64,000 bases of DNA from Devosia sp. 66-14 (GCA_001899085.1 MKVB01000006.1:144589-208588); one strand, 5' to 3'. Shown: positions 8,908 through 16,593, counted from the first letter of the stretch. The notes: generated from the sequence alone by a model not told the origin. Numbers and translations: made by a program.

Positions 8908-9681
8908 TCATTTGCGGGCGGCGTCACCGACTCTGAGCTCGGCGACGAAATCATAGGTGTCGCCGCGATAGACCGAGCGGGTCAGTTCTACAACTTTCCC
9001 CGAGGGAAGGTAGGCGACCCGTTCGATGTGGAGCGCGGCGGCTCCAGGGGGAATCTCGAGCAGACGGGCATCGTCCTCATCGAGGTTGGCGGCCCGGATG
9101 CGCTGGATAGCACGGACCGGCCGGTTGCCGGTCTTTTCGAGATGCGAGTAGAGCGAGGAGCCGACCGAGGCCGGATCGGGCAGCGTCGCTGCCGACAGCG
9201 CGGCACGTTCGATGGCGAGCGGCATATCGCCTGAAAGACGCAGCCGCTCGACGCGGGCGACCTGCTCGCCCGGCGACAGACCCAGGATCATGGTCTCCTC
9301 GGGCGAGGGATCATAGATGCCACGGTCGAGCCAGATGGCGCGCACGGCCATGCCGCGCCGCGCCATATCCTCGGTGAACGAGGTGAGCTGACTCAGCGAT
9401 TGCTCGACGCGGTTCTGATGTTGGGCAACGAAGGTCCCCGAGCCGTGGCGCTGAATCAGCACGCCATCGCGCACCAGATGCTGCACGGCCTTGCGCACGG
9501 TGACGCGTGAGACTTCGACCCGCGCGGCCAGATCGCGCTCCGAAGGGAGCGCATCGCCGGGCTTGATGGCGCCCCGCGCCACCGCGTCCTCGATCCAGCG
9601 CTTCAGCTGCAGGTAAAGCGGACCACCCTGCGGCAGGATGATGGCTTGGGCACTGAACAGGGCATTGCTGTTGCTGGTCAA
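8908..9681 (-). CDS. GntR-family (HutC/UTRA) repressor of the amino-sugar operon
   Basis: The 257-residue product has an N-terminal GntR winged helix (residues ~19-85, with PLYLQLKRWIEDAVARGAIKPGDALPSERDLA followed by VSRVTVRKAVQHL) and a C-terminal UTRA effector domain (~105-245). UTRA regulators beside nag genes (NagR, NagQ, DasR) sense GlcN-6-P or GlcNAc-6-P. The reading frame begins at a TTG (9681) with no in-frame ATG nearby, so the exact start is uncertain. It heads the operon with the deaminase and nagA and probably autoregulates through the 9682-9956 region, which holds TGGTCT/TGGTAT half-sites and a sigma70-like promoter. Confidence 0.85.
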   Translation of the reverse strand: MTSNSNALFSAQAIILPQGGPLYLQLKRWIEDAVARGAIKPGDALPSERDLAARVEVSRVTVRKAVQHLVRDGVLIQRHGSGTFVAQHQNRVEQSLSQLTSFTEDMARRGMAVRAIWLDRGIYDPSPEETMILGLSPGEQVARVERLRLSGDMPLAIERAALSAATLPDPASVGSSLYSHLEKTGNRPVRAIQRIRAANLDEDDARLLEIPPGAAALHIERVAYLPSGKVVELTRSVYRGDTYDFVAELRVGDAARK

Positions 9682-9762
9682 TCACCGATCCCGGACCAGA
9701 CCACCCTGCTCCGCTCGGCCTTGTCGTGGCCGATCGCAGGATGACGTTCTTCGTTGCTCGCT

Positions 9763-9790
9763 ATAATACCAATAAAAGACCATTGGCCAA
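9763..9790 (-). promoter_or_regulatory. Predicted sigma70-type promoter and GntR half-sites for the nag operon
   Basis: On the minus strand TTGGCC (9790-9785) and TATTAT (9768-9763) are spaced by 16 bp, a good -35/-10 pair ahead of the GntR gene. The spacer contains TGGTCT and TTGGTAT, which resemble half-sites of the TGGTCTAGACCA operator of DasR/NagR-type GntR repressors. A related TGGTATT occurs on the plus strand near 9871. Confidence 0.5.
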
Positions 9791-9818
9791 GCGGTTTCTG
9801 GCCTCGCGCCATGATCTC

Positions 9819-9840
9819 CCTGTGAGATCGGTCCCACAGG
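9819..9840. promoter_or_regulatory. Inverted repeat in the nag / Gfo-Idh divergent region
   Basis: CCTGTG (9819-9824) and CACAGG (9835-9840) form a 6-bp inverted repeat with a 10-bp spacer, in the 275-bp region between the GntR gene and the divergent oxidoreductase. Its size fits a dimeric regulator site, but the regulator is not identified. Confidence 0.3.
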
Positions 9841-9956
9841 AGGGCTTCGTCCGCGGCGCGGCTCGACAAGTGGTATTTTTTTGGCATTATGCAATCGAGG
9901 GCTTTTGGCCTCCCGCCAAGGCGAAGCCCGGAGCGGTGTCTCATCAGGAGTCTGAC

Positions 9957-11006
9957 GTGAGCGTTCGTGTACTTGTGGCGGGTCTGGGTAATATGGGGCG
10001 GAGCCACGCCCTGGCCTATCACCGGCACCCGGGGTTCGAGATCATCGGACTGGTGAACCGGCGCACGCCCGAGCTCGAGCCAGAGCTGGCCGGTTACACG
10101 GTGCGATCCGACTATGCCGGTGCGCTGCAGGAGCTGAAGCCGGAGCTCGTCTCGATCAACACCTATACCGACACCCACTCCGACTACGCGGTGATGGCGC
10201 TGGAACAGGGCGCGCATGTTTTCGTCGAAAAGCCGCTGGCGATGACGGTGGCCGATGCGGAGCGCGTCGTGGCGGCAGCCAGGGCCAATGGGCGGAAGCT
10301 GGTCGTCGGCTATATCCTCAGGCACCACCCGAGCTGGATCCGGTTCATCGATGAAGCGCGCAAGCTCGGCGGTCCGTACGCCTTCCGCCTCAACCTCAAC
10401 CAGCAATCGAGCGGCGCGAACTGGCGGACGCACAAGACGCTGATGGAGGCGACATCGCCGATCGTCGATTGCGGTGTGCATTATGTCGATGTGATGTGCC
10501 AGATCACCGATGCGAGGCCCGTGGAGGTCCGCGGCATGGGGGTAAGGCTTTCGGACGAGATTGCGCCCGATATGTACAATTACGGCGCGCTGCAGGTGCT
10601 GTTCGAAGATGGTTCGCGCGGCTGGTACGAGGCAGCGTGGGGACCGATGGTTTCGGAGAACGCGTTCTTCATCAAGGACGTGATGAGCCCCAACGGTGCG
10701 GTGTCGATCGTCATGGAGCCGGGGGCCCGCTCCGACGATCTCGATACGCACACCCGTACCGACCAGATTCGGGTGCACCGGGCGGCGCTCACTGCCGATG
10801 GGGCCTTTGCCAATTCCGACGAGTACATCTCGATGCAGGGGGAGCCGCATCACGATGCGCTGTGCGCCCGCGAGCAGGACTATGTCTATCGCGCCATCGT
10901 CGAAGATATCGACCTGAGCCGGCACATGAACGACGCGGTGCAGTCGCTGCGAATCTGCATCGCCGCAGACGAGAGCATCCGTAGCGGACTGGCGGTGAAG
11001 CTGTAA
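9957..11006 (+). CDS. Gfo/Idh/MocA-family NAD(P)-dependent oxidoreductase
   Basis: The GTG at 9957 (AGGAG 6 nt upstream) gives 349 residues and starts exactly at the Rossmann strand: VSVRVLVAGLGNMGRSHALAYH, with GLGNMG at residues ~9-14. The reading frame is open further upstream, but that part has no domain match or ribosome site. The EKP motif (VFVEKPLAMT, ~95) that contacts cofactor and substrate is present. A YILRHHPSW segment and a PIVDCGVHYVDVMC segment carry the usual C-terminal-domain Asp and His. Members oxidise or reduce sugars, inositols and amino sugars. Its divergent position beside the nag operon suggests an amino-sugar or acetylated-sugar substrate, which is inference. Confidence 0.85.
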   Translation: MSVRVLVAGLGNMGRSHALAYHRHPGFEIIGLVNRRTPELEPELAGYTVRSDYAGALQELKPELVSINTYTDTHSDYAVMALEQGAHVFVEKPLAMTVADAERVVAAARANGRKLVVGYILRHHPSWIRFIDEARKLGGPYAFRLNLNQQSSGANWRTHKTLMEATSPIVDCGVHYVDVMCQITDARPVEVRGMGVRLSDEIAPDMYNYGALQVLFEDGSRGWYEAAWGPMVSENAFFIKDVMSPNGAVSIVMEPGARSDDLDTHTRTDQIRVHRAALTADGAFANSDEYISMQGEPHHDALCAREQDYVYRAIVEDIDLSRHMNDAVQSLRICIAADESIRSGLAVKL

Positions 11007-11049
11007 CGCCCGAGAGCGGGGGCCGGCGCTGGGCCAGCCCCTCCTCCCG

Positions 11050-11829
11050 TTACATCGCCGGCAGGATGGCGATGTCGCGGACATCGCCCTCGATCGCCAG
11101 ATCAACCGTCTTGGTGGCCGCGCCGGTCTCGAGATTGACCGTATGGAGCGCGCCGCCTGTCGCGAGGTAGGCGGTGTTGGTGAGGTCGGCAGTCGCAGCG
11201 ATGTCGAAGGCATAGGTGGCGCCGGTGACACCGAGGGCGCCGCGAGTGGCGAGAACGCCGTCGTTGGGCGTGGTCTGCTGCAGGAGGCCGAGCTTGGTGT
11301 CGATGTCGTACATCGCGGTCTTTTCGGGCTTGCCCACCGAGTTCGTGTACGCGACCGCCACGACGCTGGCGGTGGCTGCGGCGTTGGCATCGGCGGCATC
11401 GAAGTTCAGCTTGCCGTCAACGGTGGTCATGCCGTCGTCGACATTGGCGCGGAGGTTGGTGCCGTCTGAGCCGACGATGCGGAGACGGTCGGCGACAGGG
11501 TTGAAATCGACACTGGCGGAGACGCCGGCCGCCAGCTTTTCGGACAACATGCTCTTCACCGTGGCAGCGCCGCTTGTGAGATCGATGATGACGACCGAAC
11601 CGTCGGCAGCGACGCCATAAAGGGCATTGTCGGCGGGGCGGACATCGATGCCCAGCAGGCTGTCGACGCCGCTAACGTCCACCGAAGCGCCGGTGGCGCC
11701 GGTTTCGGTGTCGAAACTGACAAGGGTCTTGTCACCGACGAGGGCGACGGCCGGGGCGGCAAGGGCCGCGGCGGGCAGTACGGCAAAGCCGATGGCGGCG
11801 AGGGCGACGAGAGAGGTGCGGGCAGTCAT
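11050..11829 (-). CDS. Exported DUF4394-domain protein
   Basis: The 259-residue protein starts with a signal peptide (residues ~1-24, ending ALAAPA). The mature part is a DUF4394 domain with repeated beta-propeller-like strands (LLGIDVRPADNALYGVAADGSVVIID, VDFNPVADRLRIVGSDGTNLRANVDDG, ALGVTGATYAFDIAA). Its molecular function is unknown. A good ribosome site (AAGGAGA) lies upstream of the ATG. It is transcribed divergently from the ECF sigma/anti-sigma pair. Its promoter region carries a TGCATCC box mirrored by the one before the sigma gene, so it is probably a target of that sigma factor. Confidence 0.85.
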   Translation of the reverse strand: MTARTSLVALAAIGFAVLPAAALAAPAVALVGDKTLVSFDTETGATGASVDVSGVDSLLGIDVRPADNALYGVAADGSVVIIDLTSGAATVKSMLSEKLAAGVSASVDFNPVADRLRIVGSDGTNLRANVDDGMTTVDGKLNFDAADANAAATASVVAVAYTNSVGKPEKTAMYDIDTKLGLLQQTTPNDGVLATRGALGVTGATYAFDIAATADLTNTAYLATGGALHTVNLETGAATKTVDLAIEGDVRDIAILPAM

Positions 11830-11896
11830 GGATGTCTCCTTGGCTTTTCGTCTCTTTGAGGAGCAGCGGCGAGATGTTTCTCGGCGCTCTCACAGG

Positions 11897-11981
11897 GACT
11901 ACCCGCGGCGATTGGCCCTTGGATGCAGCGCGCGGAAAAACTTTCGTGCGTTGCATCCGAGTGGACGGATCGCGTGTAATC
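11897..11981. promoter_or_regulatory. Mirrored ECF-sigma promoter pair
   Basis: TGCATCC occurs on the minus strand at 11927-11921 (toward DUF4394) and on the plus strand at 11952-11958 (toward the sigma factor). At 17-18 bp beyond each lies a similar -10 element: GTAGTC on the minus strand (11902-11897) and GTAATC on the plus strand (11976-11981). The two boxes thus form divergent promoters of one type, resembling the TGATCC -35 class of ECF sigma factors. The plus-strand start would fall right at the sigma gene start. Confidence 0.6.
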
Positions 11982-11998
11982 GTCGAATGGAGCACACG

Positions 11999-12550
11999 GT
12001 GAGCGACATCCGACAGGCCATCACCCCGGAAACCCTGCTGGCGCGCGTCGCCAAGGCGGAGCGTGCGGCGCTGGCGGCGTTGTTCGAGAGCGAGGCGGGA
12101 CGGCTGCTCGCAGTGGCGCGGCGAATCGTCAGGCGGAGCGACCTTGCCGAGGAAGTGGTACAGGAGACGTTTGTTGCGGTTTGGCAGCGGGCCGGGCAGT
12201 TCGACCCGGCGCGAGGCAGCGCACGCGGCTGGCTGACGACGATGGTGCGCAACCGGGCGCTGAACCTGCTGCGCGACGGCGGGCGACTGGAATTCCATGA
12301 CGCAACGACGCTGGAAGCGATGAGCGCCCGCGAGCACGACGCGGTTTCGGCGTTCCAGACGCTGCCGGACAGTGAAGGGCTGAAGCATTGCCTCGAGCAG
12401 CTGGATGAGCCGAAAAGGCGCGCCGTGCTGCTGACTTACGTTGTCGGGATGAGCAATGGCGAGGTGGCGGAACGGCTGGCCGTGCCGTTGGGCACTGCCA
12501 AATCGTGGATACGACGCTCCATCGCAGCGCTGCAGGAGTGCCTGAGATGA
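11999..12550 (+). CDS. ECF-type RNA polymerase sigma factor
   Basis: The 183-residue sigma70-family extracytoplasmic-function factor shows region 2 (LAALFESEAGRLLAVARRIVRRSDLAEEVVQETFVAVWQRAGQFDPARGSARGWLTTMVRNRALNLLR) and region 4 (LDEPKRRAVLLTYVVGMSNGEVAERLAVPLGTAKSWIRRSIAALQECL). The start chosen is the GTG at 11999, with GGAG 6 nt upstream; an ATG at 11987 in the same frame lacks a ribosome site and sits at the predicted transcription start. The gene overlaps the anti-sigma gene by ATGA, indicating translational coupling. It probably autoregulates through the TGCATCC promoter directly upstream. Confidence 0.88.
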   Translation: MSDIRQAITPETLLARVAKAERAALAALFESEAGRLLAVARRIVRRSDLAEEVVQETFVAVWQRAGQFDPARGSARGWLTTMVRNRALNLLRDGGRLEFHDATTLEAMSAREHDAVSAFQTLPDSEGLKHCLEQLDEPKRRAVLLTYVVGMSNGEVAERLAVPLGTAKSWIRRSIAALQECLR

Positions 12551-13224
12551 GCGCCGCATTTGACGAGCAGGTCGGCGATTACGTGCTGGGGCTGCTGGAC
12601 GGCGCCGACCTCGCGGCGTTCGAGGCGCAACTCGATCGTGACCCTGGATTGGCAGAGCGGGTGGCGATGCTGCGGGGCAGAATGCAGGCGCTGGACGACA
12701 CGGTGATCCCTGCCGACGTGCCGAGCGGCTTGTGGAAGCGGATCGAGGCGGAACTGGAACCGACGGCGGCCCTCGCCCCGGCGAGCCGCGCCCAGATGCG
12801 CCAGCAGAGCTGGCTGCTGGCCGCGAGCATCGTGATTGCCGCAGGTATCGGCTTTGTCGCCGGCCAGCAGTTCAGCAAACCGGCCCAGCCGGTGGTGATC
12901 GCGGTGCTGGTGTCAGATGATGCGACCCCCGGAGCGATCGTCGAGGCCTTCGCCAACAACAGCGTGCACATCGTACCGCTCGAGGCATTCGACGTGCCGG
13001 CCGGCAAGGTGCTCGAAGTCTGGACCAAGCCAAACGAGGAGATCGGAGCGGTGTCGCTGGGGCGCTTCGCGCAATCGCAGGAAATCGTGCTGGATGGCGC
13101 GACGCTGCCATTGCCGCAGGCCGGACAGCTCTACGAGATCACTCTCGAGGATGCGCCGGGTTCGCCGACCGGCAAGCCGACAGGTCCGATCCTGGCCAAG
13201 GGGTTGGCGCGATCGCCGATCTGA
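12547..13224 (+). CDS. Anti-sigma factor (RskA-like, single membrane span)
   Basis: The 225-residue product has an N-terminal cytoplasmic anti-sigma region (FDEQVGDYVLGLLDGADLAAFEAQLDRDPGLAERV, typical of anti-sigma-K/RskA proteins), one transmembrane helix (~residues 88-105, SWLLAASIVIAAGIGFVAG), and a periplasmic RskA-type C-terminal domain (LEVWTKPNEEIGAVSLGRF, GQLYEITLEDAPGSPTGKPTGPILAKG). There is no obvious zinc-binding HxxxCxxC motif. It overlaps the sigma gene by 4 nt, so the two are co-translated. The signal it senses is unknown. Confidence 0.87.
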   Translation: MSAAFDEQVGDYVLGLLDGADLAAFEAQLDRDPGLAERVAMLRGRMQALDDTVIPADVPSGLWKRIEAELEPTAALAPASRAQMRQQSWLLAASIVIAAGIGFVAGQQFSKPAQPVVIAVLVSDDATPGAIVEAFANNSVHIVPLEAFDVPAGKVLEVWTKPNEEIGAVSLGRFAQSQEIVLDGATLPLPQAGQLYEITLEDAPGSPTGKPTGPILAKGLARSPI

Positions 13225-13289
13225 GCACTACCCAGCCGGCAACCGCGTGCTAACATGTCAGCCGACACTCACTCCAAGCGGCTGATTTC

Positions 13290-14111
13290 ATGCGCATTAT
13301 CGATACGCACCTGCACCTGATCTACCCTGACAGGTTCTCCTATCCATGGCTGAGCGGCGCCCCGGCGATCAACAGGCCATGGCATGTCGAGAGCTACTGG
13401 GCCGAGGCTGCCCCCCTGGGGGTCGAGGCGGCCCTTCATATGGAGGTGGACGTTGCGGAACCGCAGATCGCCGATGAGACCGCATTCGTCTTGGGGCTCG
13501 ATCGGGTCATCGGGGCGATCGCCAACGGGCGGCCGGAGCATGCGGATTTCGAGCGTCACCTCGAGAGGATGCAGGCGCTCGGGCGGGTCAAGGGGATACG
13601 GCGCCTGCTGCAGGGCCAGCCGGCTGAACTGAGCCAGACGCAGACCTTCATCGACAGCATCCGGTTGCTGCCGCGTTACGGGATGAACTTCGATATCTGC
13701 GTGAAGTCGCACGAACTGATGCTGGCGCCGCCGCTGATCGAAGCGTGTCCCGAGACGCAGTTCGTGCTCGACCACTGCGGCAACCCCAAGATCGCCGAGC
13801 GCGAATGGGAGAGCTGGACGACGCGCATGGAGCGGGTGGCCGAACTGCCGAACGTGGTGTGCAAGGTGTCGGGGATCCTGGCCAATGTCGACGATACCTG
13901 GACGGTGGATACGATCCGGCCCTATGTCGAGTTCGTCATCGAGACGTTCGGCTGGGACCGCGTCGTGTGGGGCAGCGACCATCCGGTGGTGACGCTGTTC
14001 GCGGACCTGACCAAATGGGTGAATGCAAGCCGCGAGATCGTGGCCGGCGCGAGCCAAGTGGAACAGGAGAAGCTGTTCTCGGCGAACGCGGAACGCATCT
14101 ACCGACTGTAG
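13290..14111 (+). CDS. TIM-barrel amidohydrolase (Amidohydro_2, lactonase-like)
   Basis: The 273-residue protein starts with the metal-site motif DTHLHL (residues 5-10) and continues with LDHCGNP (~163-169) and WGSDHP (~230-235), the signature positions of the Amidohydro_2 family. These proteins are often lactonases (for example L-fuconolactonase or 2-pyrone-4,6-dicarboxylate lactonase). Here the early IYPDRFSYPWLSG segment and the overall length resemble sugar-lactone hydrolases. It is the only such gene here, 65 nt after the anti-sigma gene on the same strand. The substrate is not known, and a link to the sigma factor is possible but unproven. Confidence 0.82.
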   Translation: MRIIDTHLHLIYPDRFSYPWLSGAPAINRPWHVESYWAEAAPLGVEAALHMEVDVAEPQIADETAFVLGLDRVIGAIANGRPEHADFERHLERMQALGRVKGIRRLLQGQPAELSQTQTFIDSIRLLPRYGMNFDICVKSHELMLAPPLIEACPETQFVLDHCGNPKIAEREWESWTTRMERVAELPNVVCKVSGILANVDDTWTVDTIRPYVEFVIETFGWDRVVWGSDHPVVTLFADLTKWVNASREIVAGASQVEQEKLFSANAERIYRL

Positions 14112-14179
14112 ATGCGGCAGCATCAGTGTGATTTGACGCATCGCAATCTGCTGTGCTCCAGTGTCCCGCGAGGGGGAGC

Positions 14180-14359
14180 ATGGGGCACGGCAGTCGATCA
14201 TTTGTCGAACTGAGACATCGGCGCACGATCCTCATCGCAGCACTGGTCCTGATCGGCGTTTGTCTGTTTGCCGCGACCGTCGGGCTGTCGTTCTGCGTGC
14301 CGTTGTCGGTCGACGACGAAAATGGCTCCAGCGAAGAACTGGATCTGCTCGCTCGGTAA
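14180..14359 (+). CDS. Small single-span membrane protein, hypothetical
   Basis: An ATG with AGGGGGA about 5 nt upstream opens a 59-residue frame. It reads MGHGSRSFVELRHRRTILIA, then a hydrophobic helix (~residues 16-38) and an acidic tail (SVDDENGSSEELDLLAR). Positive residues before the helix and acidic ones after it suggest N-in, C-out topology. I do not recognise a family. It stands alone between the amidohydrolase and the halogenase. A chance ORF is possible, but the ribosome site, helix and charge layout argue for a real gene. Confidence 0.45.
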   Translation: MGHGSRSFVELRHRRTILIAALVLIGVCLFAATVGLSFCVPLSVDDENGSSEELDLLAR

Positions 14360-14478
14360 CTTGAGGCACGGGCGGGGCGCCGGTGCCGCATCTTAGCTTT
14401 CCGGACTTTACCTCATCGTTCACCTCTTGCCGCCATGCCCGGCTTCGTCTTTGCTCTCGATGAGGGAGGACTTCGGCA

Positions 14479-16020
14479 ATGGCGGGACAACCGCATTTCG
14501 TCATCGTGGGCGGCGGGACGGCCGGGTGGATCGCGGCCTTCATCATCCAGGACTCGATCAAGCGCCTGAAGCTCGATGCCAGGCTGAGCGTCGTGGAGTC
14601 GAGCAAGATCCCGACCGTGGGGGTGGGCGAAGCGACGACCGCCGCGTTCCATGTCTTCCTGACGCATTTCGGCATCGACATCTTCGAGTTCTTCCGCAAG
14701 ACGGAAGCGACCTACAAGCTCGGCATCCGGCACGAAGACTGGCGGCGCAAGGGCTATACCTATTACGGGCCGATCGATGATCCGCATGCGGTGGCGCGGC
14801 CACCGGCGGGAGCGCCGTCCGACTATCTCAACGTCTATGCGGTGTCGGTGAACGAGCCGGTTCAGGACATGCACCTGTTCGGGCCGCTGCTGAAGCAGAA
14901 GAAGGCGCCCTGGGCGCAGAAGGCGGACGGCTCGCTGATCCCTCTGGGGCCGTTCCTGCCGGCCTATCATTTCGACCAGTCGCTGGTGGGAAAATTCCTC
15001 AAGGAGAAGTCCAGCGGCGTCGAGATCGTCGACAACGTACTGACCGGAGTGGAACGGCACGGCGAGACGGGTGACGTTACGGCCCTCGTGTTCGAGGACG
15101 GACAAAAGCTCGAGGGCGACTTCTTCATCGATGCGACCGGGTTTCGCAAACGCCTGATCGTCGGCGAAATGCAGGCGCCATGGATCTCCTACCAGCACGA
15201 ACTGCCGGTGAACCGCGCCCTGCCCTTCTGGCTGCCGGTTGAGCCGGGCGAGGAGATCGCCAACTACACTCGTGCCTGGGCGCAGGAAGCGGGCTGGATG
15301 TGGCAGATCCCGACACAGTACCGATATGGCTGCGGCTACGTTTACTCGGACGAGTTCCGGACGCCTGACGAGGCGCATGCCGAGGTGGAGCGGGTGCTGG
15401 GGCGCAAGATCGAGGTGCGCGGCGACATCCAGTTCAAGATCGGGCGCCTCGAGAAGGCATGGATCAACAATGTCGTGGCGGTCGGATTGAGCTCGAGTTT
15501 CCTCGAACCACTCGAGTCGACCTCGATCCATGGCACGATCGTGCAGATGATGATGTTCGCCGGGCAGTACCTGCGCGATCCCGCCAAGATGGGGCAGCCG
15601 CTGCGGGATGACTACAATCGGCGCGTCGGGCGACAGGTCGACGACTTCAGGACGTTCGTGAACACCCACTACATGACCGAGCGCGACGATACGCCGTTCT
15701 GGCGCGAAGTGCGGGCCAACCGCATCCATCCGGAGACCAGGCAGCGGCTGGAGCGCTGGAAGGTCGAGATGCCGCGGCGCGAGCATTTTGCCGACTACCT
15801 GTTCGGACTGCCGCATGTGGAAACCCAGTTGCACTATCCGGTGCTGGATGGGCTCGGCCTGCTCGATCCGGCGGTGGCAAAGGCCGAGATGGCGCGCGAC
15901 CCCAAACTGAGGAAGTTCGCACGCGAAACGCATGCCGGACTGGTGAAGGAATACAGGCAGGCCGCCGCCAAGGCGCTGGGGCATGCGGCGTTTCTGGAGG
16001 TGGTTCGGGGGATGGGCTAG
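14479..16020 (+). CDS. Flavin-dependent tryptophan halogenase-family protein
   Basis: The 513-residue protein has the FAD-binding GGGTAGW motif (residues 11-17), PTVGVGEATT (45-54), the active-site lysine in TYKLGIR (K80, equivalent to K79 of PrnA/RebH), the diagnostic WMWQIP (WxWxIP) at 273-278, and FLEPLEST with E346 at the position of PrnA E346. All residues needed for HOCl-lysine halogenation chemistry are therefore present. These enzymes need a partner flavin reductase and act on free or peptide-bound indoles. No reductase, peptide or NRPS gene adjoins it, although an FMN reductase is encoded 40 kb away. In Caulobacter-type bacteria, homologues are also linked to TonB sugar loci, so the substrate remains open. 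Confidence 0.9.
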   Translation: MAGQPHFVIVGGGTAGWIAAFIIQDSIKRLKLDARLSVVESSKIPTVGVGEATTAAFHVFLTHFGIDIFEFFRKTEATYKLGIRHEDWRRKGYTYYGPIDDPHAVARPPAGAPSDYLNVYAVSVNEPVQDMHLFGPLLKQKKAPWAQKADGSLIPLGPFLPAYHFDQSLVGKFLKEKSSGVEIVDNVLTGVERHGETGDVTALVFEDGQKLEGDFFIDATGFRKRLIVGEMQAPWISYQHELPVNRALPFWLPVEPGEEIANYTRAWAQEAGWMWQIPTQYRYGCGYVYSDEFRTPDEAHAEVERVLGRKIEVRGDIQFKIGRLEKAWINNVVAVGLSSSFLEPLESTSIHGTIVQMMMFAGQYLRDPAKMGQPLRDDYNRRVGRQVDDFRTFVNTHYMTERDDTPFWREVRANRIHPETRQRLERWKVEMPRREHFADYLFGLPHVETQLHYPVLDGLGLLDPAVAKAEMARDPKLRKFARETHAGLVKEYRQAAAKALGHAAFLEVVRGMG

Positions 16021-16048
16021 CCGTACCGCCCGCGCGACAATCCTCGAT

Positions 16049-16147
16049 GTCATCCCGGCGGAGGCCGGGATCCATCCTGAGATGTCGCGGTCTTTTGCGC
16101 GAAAGCCGAAATGTCCCAGGATGGGCCCCGGCCTTCGCCGGGGTGAC
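16049..16147. repeat. Intergenic palindromic repeat with ~32-bp inverted ends
   Basis: The outer arms GTCATCCCGGCGGAGGCCGG (from 16049) and the reverse complement GTCACCCCGGCGAAGGCCGG (ending 16147) match over about 32 bp with few mismatches, leaving a ~35-bp centre. The unit lies between the halogenase and the DUF3224 gene tails, so it may also act as a bidirectional terminator. Elements with these ends are common dispersed repeats in alphaproteobacteria. Confidence 0.75.
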
Positions 16148-16203
16148 ACTGTGGGTGGGTGAGACGGTGCCCAAAGGCCCCCCGCTCCTCCGCCAGGCCG
16201 GGG

Positions 16204-16593
16204 CTACAGACTGTAGTTCAGTTCGTAGTGCACCGTCTTGTCGTGCTCGGCGGCGTAGCTCCCCTGCCCTGTGATCCCCTGCAGATCGCCGGTGCCGGAG
16301 CCCTGAACAATCTGCCACTTGCTGGCGGCCACGCCGTTGGTCCAGTCGCCGACCTCATAGATGATGAACTGGCCGGATTTGCCGTCGAGCGTACCCGCCA
16401 TGACCAGATAGCCGGCATAGTGGCAGGTCTCGGCGGTGGGGTACTGCATCAGATAGCGACCGGGCCCGGTGGCTTCTATGTCCCCATGCATGACGATATC
16501 GATCTTTGCCTCGGTCGATTTCAGCGGCGTCGCTTCGTGATACGGCTTCTCGTCCCAGTTGTTGTGCAGAATCGTGCCTTTGGCGGTCTTCAT
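16204..16593 (-). CDS. DUF3224-domain protein
   Basis: The 129-residue protein matches the DUF3224 pattern: an N-terminal KGTILHNNWDEKPYHE strand, IDIVMHGDIEATGPGRYLMQYP, a central GTLDGKSGQFIIYEVG segment, and a C-terminal GTGDLQGITGQGSYAAEHDKTVHYELNYSL. This family forms an allene-oxide-cyclase-like or lipocalin-like beta barrel of unknown function. AAGGAG lies upstream of the ATG. It is divergent from the monooxygenase-like gene at 16676 (82 bp), so the two may share control. Confidence 0.85.
   Translation of the reverse strand: MKTAKGTILHNNWDEKPYHEATPLKSTEAKIDIVMHGDIEATGPGRYLMQYPTAETCHYAGYLVMAGTLDGKSGQFIIYEVGDWTNGVAASKWQIVQGSGTGDLQGITGQGSYAAEHDKTVHYELNYSL

Noticed and set aside
9726-9956. 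77 extra codons in frame upstream of the Gfo/Idh GTG
   Set aside because: The region carries the nag promoter and half-sites. The Rossmann fold starts at the GTG, which has AGGAG upstream.
9678-11399. 573-codon minus-strand frame over the Gfo/Idh gene
   Set aside because: The opposite strand has a clear Rossmann enzyme with ribosome site; this frame has Arg/Pro-rich shadow composition.
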